A stretch of 64,000 nucleotides of DNA from Cinnamomum chago. Its lineage: Eukaryota; Streptophyta; Magnoliopsida; Laurales; Lauraceae. This document shows positions 59,406-64,000 of this stretch, piece after piece; positions within the stretch are counted from its first letter, which is position 1; each line of letters opens with the position of its first letter. The translations under genes were made by a program, and so were the position numbers. The DNA lies in NCBI GenBank assembly GCA_038049695.1, contig CP142458.1, forward strand, positions 65,071,501 to 65,135,500. Direction: 5' to 3'. The notes beneath the pieces are model-generated. The model was not told the origin of the DNA. It made no database searches and saw only the letters and a list, made by a program, of their open reading frames with translations.

Positions 59406-60141
59406 GGCTAAATCAGTGGAAGTTGCGAAATGAGTCGGATGAAACCTTCCCCACCAAAACTCTATACTAATGTTTTCCCCATTACTTTCATGTAGTACCC
59501 ATCTTCATTAATATCTGTAGCATTGTGTTTTATTAACAAACAATATCTCTTTCATGTAGAGATGATGAACTACCCAGTATTTGTACCATGGTATCTAGCA
59601 ACGATTTAAATAAAGTACTGGACGAATCCATTTTTATGGACTATCCTGTTTAAGGAAGACATTCATCATCAAGACAATTGTAATGACTACGAAGTTTTCA
59701 CTGTGGCATTCGCGGAGCATTGTGTTCACTGTCGTCCTATCACATTTACACAGTCTGACATCCCTTACTTCCGTAGCAGAATTGTCATTGAGTTATTTAA
59801 AAGAAGTTGACAAGTGAATGCTAGTTTGATGTAATTCTCTTAACTGGTTAGAAGAAGTTTTGGGAAGGTTTTTTGGGCAGTAGAAGGAGAGGCCAAACAT
59901 AGATACTTACTTTCTTTACTTCGTAATTGAAATTGTGGAACTTGTGGGCAGTGGTTGTGGAACTTCAATGGTTTTGGGCAGTTGGATTTATATTGTGAAA
60001 CTTCATGTATAATTATTTGAAATTGAATGATATGTTAATGTATGGTTGTTAATTGAATGTGTGAATGGAATGTACCAATGTATTCAGAACAATGTTTAGT
60101 ACAATGGAATGTATCATTATCTGGTTTGTTTAATACGACCA
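59406..60141. other. Centre of the 4.4-kb element, left part
   Basis: AT-rich. ATGAAACCTTCCCCACCAAA occurs again at about 59440, a short duplication of TIR sequence at 59350. No gene is seen. Confidence 0.4.
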
Positions 60142-60423
60142 ATAGTCGATATCGACTATTTAGCTGAAGCCTAAAAAACACAGTCATAGTCGATATCGAC
60201 TATTTAGCTGAAACATAAAAAACACAGTCATAGTCGATATCGACTATTGTAATAGTCGATATCGACTATTTAGTTGAAACATAAAAAACACAGTCATAGT
60301 CGATATCGACTATTGTCATTGTCGATATCGACTATTTAACTGAAACATAAAAAACACAGTCATAGTCGATATCGACTATTTAGCTGAAACATAAAAAACA
60401 CAGTCATAGTCGATATCGACTAT
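60142..60423. repeat. Array of eight 18-bp palindromes in a 22/44-bp register
   Basis: ATAGTCGATATCGACTAT starts at 60142, 60186, 60230, 60252, 60296, 60318 (one mismatch, ATTGTC), 60362 and 60406. Steps are 44, 44, 22, 44, 22, 44 and 44 bp. Most 44-bp units share the spacer TTAGCTGAAACATAAAAAAC. The same 15-bp core lies in both TIRs (58259-58273 and 62391-62405). Confidence 0.95.
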
Positions 60424-60599
60424 GTTATAATACTATAACTTACTAAGTGTAGCTCTAGATGGGGTTTGCTAATCATTTTCAATAATAAAAGTGAAAAAAA
60501 AATAAAAAATCATTAGCGGGACAATACAAACAACCATTATATTATCATAGATAAGTTCTCAACAACATATAACCCCAAAAAAGGGTGATCTTTATAAAA

Positions 60600-61237
60600 G
60601 GAAAAAGTATGTTTAACACTTGTGCCCTTCCAAAAAATGCTTCAACAAAATGTGCAAGCCCATCACGACTACATCTTCTATCAATTACATTAACACCAAA
60701 TATTAACACCAATAAAAACTGGACATGATGACATTAACATGGGCATCCCCCATCCAAAAAATCTCTTCCATGTAGAGATTACATTGTCCAGAAGGCTACA
60801 TCTTCTATCACATTAACACCAACCAAAGAGGAGTTCACATTAACTCTTTCATCTCACTTCCAAAAAATGCTTCAGTAGACTGTATACTATCCAGAATGGT
60901 TGCATCTTCTATCACATTAACACCAAATATTAACACCAACAAAAAAGGAGTTCACATTGACTCTTGCATCCCCCTTCCAAAAAATGCTTCAGTAGATTGT
61001 ACACTGTCTAGAACGGCTGCATCTTCTATCACATTAACATCAAATATGAACACCAACCAAAAAGGAGTTCACATTGACTCTTGCATCCCCCTTCCAAAAA
61101 ATGCTTCAGTAGACTGTACACTGTACAGAACGGCTGCATCTTCTATCACATAAGCACCAACTATTAACACCAACAAAAAAAGAGTTCACATTGACTCTTG
61201 CATCACCCTTCCAAAAAATGCTTCCACCGATTCAACT
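60600..61237. repeat. 117-bp tandem repeat
   Basis: Units with CTTCCAAAAAATGCTTC start at 60857, 60974, 61091 and 61208, exactly 117 bp apart, with decayed copies before (near 60627 and 60745). 117 is a multiple of three, so a 39-residue repeated frame appears at 60896-61153. I regard it as a by-product. Confidence 0.85.
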
Positions 61238-62525
61238 AATACCAATTTCATCCTTGAACATCATAGTAGAGAGTTTTGGTGGGGAGGTTTCGACCCTTCA
61301 CTCAGACATTTCAAAAGCTCAAGAGTTCGGACATTTCAAATACATTTCAAACTCCTCAAACACATTTCAAACATTTCAAATAGGGGGAAACCATTCACAA
61401 CATTACAAGTTCATTGTGTATTGACCTTACATTTCAAAATATATATATACATGAACTATGTTTGAAAATTACAAAAATCAAGAAATGAAAACCCCACTCA
61501 TGTTCTCTAATTCCTTTCATCCAATATCTTCTAGTAAGCAAAATCAAGGAAGGACAAACCCCACAACAGCAACATACTTCTTTCCCATGAGAAAAACAAG
61601 AGAAATGAGCGTGAAATTTCCTTTTCCTTTCTCTTCGTCATTTCATCGAACACCTTCATGGGCTTTATTTGAAAACACCTCCAGCTTGATATGGATACAA
61701 TTAAATGATCGGTTTAAGGACTCCGAACTTGCATTCCATTCCTCGTGGAGATGGAGATGAAGAAGAGCTAATGATGGGCTGCGTGGAGATAAGGGAGATG
61801 CGTGAGGGCTACAGATTGAGTGAGATAGAGGTTGATGGGAGGGAGATGGAAAGGATGAAGGAGTGGTGGGTTGGCTGGCCGGAGAGGACAAAGGAGAAGG
61901 AGGGAGAGGTCTGCCGTCTGCATCCTAGGATGGTGAAGATGAGATGAAGGAGATGAGCCGTGATGGGCCGCTGCACACCCACCTGCATACCCCACCGAGA
62001 TGGCTCTCCTCCTTTTTCGTTTCTTTCTTTCTTTCTTCCTTCCCCCTCTCCCCCCCTTTTTCTCCTTTCTCCCTGCACTATCCTTTGCCACCCACTGCAC
62101 TCCATGCCAGTGCACACGTCCTTTCTTTCTTCCTTCCTTCTCCCTCTCTTTCCTTTTTTTTTTCTCTTTCTTTCCTCCTCTTCTTTTCTCGTTTCCCCCT
62201 CCTTCACTACTGCACTCCGCCCTCACAGCCCCTGCGCACACCTCCATCTCCATACATCTCATCTGCAGACACCTACCAGCTTTCTCTTTCCTTCTTCCTC
62301 ATTCTCAAAGATTATGATTTGAGATCAGTTGCAGAGAGCAAGAGAGAATAAGAGAGAGAGGAAGAGACGAATGAATGTTCAGGCGAGAGCGTCGATATCG
62401 ACTATACGTTAAAAGACAAAAAAGAAAAGAGAAACATCAATTTAGGGCCTATTCTGTCTGACCTTTTCTATTGGGGCCAAATTCATTAATAGCCTATTTT
62501 AGAGGGTTTTTCCCGTTAAATCCCC
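61238..62525 (-). repeat. Right TIR of the 4.4-kb element
   Basis: Inverted copy of 58138-59405, including the palindrome core at 62391-62405. Confidence 0.85.
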
Positions 62526-62534
62526 AAAATAAAA

Positions 62535-63225
62535 CTTAAAAAAAGAAAAGGAGAAAAGTGGAGAGATTGGCAGAAAGATTGGGTAGCATGCGTATCCTAT
62601 CACTGTTAAGGCTGCTTGATTTCCTCCCTGGGCACATGTAGTGGGCCCCACCTATAACAATAACTATCCTTCCTATATCTTTGCCCCTCGTCCCGTCTCT
62701 TTCACAGTTTCACGTAACCATCAGGCCAAACCATTAAAAAAAGATTAAAAAAATATGAGTCTCAGTTTCATCTTCTTCTTCTTTTCCACTGATTGGCTTA
62801 TCGGGGCCTAAATAAGGAATCAGACCCGATTTTTAACGGGTCGGAACCTCCGGATAATTGTAGAATAAAAAACCCATTTACATTCCTACTAAAAGTCTAT
62901 TAATGTCACCAGGGTCATTTGATTCTGGTCCACAATTTTATTTTTTTTACTTTTCTGCCCTGAATCCCATGATATCATGGGAGTTTAAAAACCAATGATA
63001 TCATGAGATCCAGGTCTAGATAAAAAGACTGTCTAAGCTTTTTAATGTACCGACTTTTCAACTTTTAACATTTAGATCCCATGACATTATGAGTTTTTAA
63101 CTTCTCATGATAACATGGGATTTAGGGCAGAAAAGTAAAATAAAATAAAGAAAAATATACCAGAATCAAACTGCTAGCATTATTAGATTTTCAGTCATGA
63201 AATTGAAAATATAGAATTTAAGGGA
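62535..63225. other. Intergenic DNA with an unsplit hAT-like fragment and a palindromic block
   Basis: 62813-62885 (TTATCGGGGCCTAAATAAGG ... CCCATTTACATTCCTA) is the unbroken relative of the element split at 7226/25672. About 62960-63130 carries ATGATATCATGGGA and related repeats in both orientations (CCCATGATATCATGGG palindrome at about 62966). No gene is seen. Confidence 0.5.
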
Positions 63226-63485
63226 GATTTTTTTTTTGCAAGTTAAGTCCCCACTAGGGGTTGATCACTAACGAGGAAAATCCACCACCACAACCGCACT
63301 TTGTGGGGCTTTGATAGTTTCTAAACCCCCTGACCACCACTTAATATTTCAGAATGGACATCAATTCTTTGCACCCAAAGCCTTTATCTACCACCTAAAA
63401 GTCTAGACACTACCAAGTCGTCACCTGAAGCTTCTTCCGGGATTCGAAACGGACACCTCTAAGTTGCAACGGGTAGCCTTTACCA
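63226..63485 (-). mobile_element. Possible SINE
   Basis: T-run at 63230-63238 (tail on the minus strand) and, near the other end, a minus-strand B-box-like GTTTCGAATCCC (about 63439). The A box is not convincing and no duplication is visible. Confidence 0.4.
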
Positions 63486-64000
63486 TAGAAAGATATATAA
63501 GTGATGATAATTAAATTTTTTTTTTAAGGGAGATTGATATGTCAAATATCCAAAATTTTAATATGTGCAACCCCACCATAGAGGATACTTCATTCTGTGT
63601 TTCTATATGTCAAAAAGACTCAAAAGGACCCACACTGTAAAACTACACACAGAAACGCGAACCCAACCCTACACACAGAAACGTGAGCCCAACCCTCCAT
63701 ACATATCACTATCACTCCTCTCTTAAATTATTCACATCCACATGTTAATTAACACATAAAAAAAAAGAAGTAAAAACATTCCCTTTCCAATTTCCTGACT
63801 TTCTCTTCTGAAAACCCGAACGATCATCAGCATGGTTTAAAATGTATTGTGAGCAAGTGACACTTGGCTAGTTGAATTATTCGCTCACAAGTCACACTCA
63901 TCATTTATATCTCTTGACTCCAACTCATCATTTATATCTCTTGACTCCAACACGACCAGGAAATTCTCCGACAAGGTGTGTATTTTTCCACATCAAGTTA
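63486..64000. other. Intergenic DNA with two small duplications
   Basis: CACACAGAAACGCGAACCCAACCCT recurs with one or two changes (near 63645 and 63671), and a 27-bp unit (TCATTTATATCTCTTGACTC) is duplicated at 63901 and 63928. No gene is seen. Confidence 0.4.

Larger units (their letters stand above)
58138..62525. mobile_element. Non-autonomous long-TIR (foldback) MULE, 4.4 kb, with 9-bp target duplication
   Basis: Outer ends GGGGATTTAACGGG and CCCGTTAAATCCCC are flanked by AAAATAAAA at 58129-58137 and 62526-62534, a perfect 9-bp duplication in non-microsatellite DNA. Inverted repeats are about 1268 bp (58138-59405) and 1288 bp (61238-62525), so more than half of the element is TIR. No transposase or other family is readable. 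The proline/serine and glutamate/lysine-rich frames come from the CT/GA-rich TIR leader and appear in both arms. The centre holds an 18-bp palindrome array and a 117-bp tandem repeat. Confidence 0.88.

Noticed and set aside
60896..61153. Repeat protein of 39-residue units
   Set aside because: By-product of the 117-bp minisatellite.
1..64000. tRNA, rRNA, CRISPR or prokaryotic operon features
   Set aside because: None seen; SINE promoter boxes are the only tRNA-like sequences.

Overview
This is plant nuclear DNA, most likely from a flowering plant; the species cannot be read from the window. The evidence is a PSPG-box UDP-glycosyltransferase, two F-box genes with GT-AG introns, a DYW-type PPR fragment, a profilin exon, a FAR1-type transposase, and many plant transposons (CACTA, hAT, MULE, LTR, LINE, SINE, MITE). 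The sequence is AT-rich and gene-poor. Only three host genes look intact: an intronless UGT90-like glycosyltransferase (4652-6061, +) and two tandemly duplicated F-box genes (31907-34174 and 39112-40984, +). Each F-box gene has a hidden 39-nt first coding exon.

Layout. 1-910 is the right end of a CACTA element. 911-4541 is mostly featureless. The UGT gene is followed by a MITE in a (TA)n tract. 6912-25758 is a nest of insertions. A hAT-like element is split by a long solo LTR (7227-25671). The LTR is split by a second hAT (7355-7905, 8-bp duplication) and by a 15-kb CACTA element (9125-24201, 3-bp duplication). The CACTA element holds a profilin exon, the C-terminus of a DYW PPR gene, a CACTA-ORF1-like exon and a LINE with a 15-bp duplication. 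About 28-41 kb is a direct duplication of roughly 7 kb carrying the two F-box genes. 41-48.8 kb holds SINE and LINE pieces and a 680-bp solo LTR.

The right-hand part holds the most unusual content. 48820-57196 is an 8.4-kb Mutator-like element with 0.5-0.6-kb terminal inverted repeats and a 9-bp duplication. It has two convergent genes: a FAR1/MULE-type transposase with one in-frame stop, and a small GRF zinc-finger membrane protein. The GRF gene's first codons appear to lie in the inverted repeat, so the layout resembles MuDR. 58138-62525 is a second, apparently non-coding element with 1.3-kb inverted repeats and a perfect 9-bp duplication. Its centre carries eight copies of an 18-bp palindrome spaced at exactly 22 or 44 bp, and a 15-bp part of that palindrome also lies in each inverted repeat.

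The host genes show no operon-like relationship. The main functional links are within elements: transposase with GRF protein, palindrome array with inverted repeats, and captured exons lying in the same direction as the CACTA ORF1-like exon. All splice models, family names and insertion histories were read by eye, without database searches.
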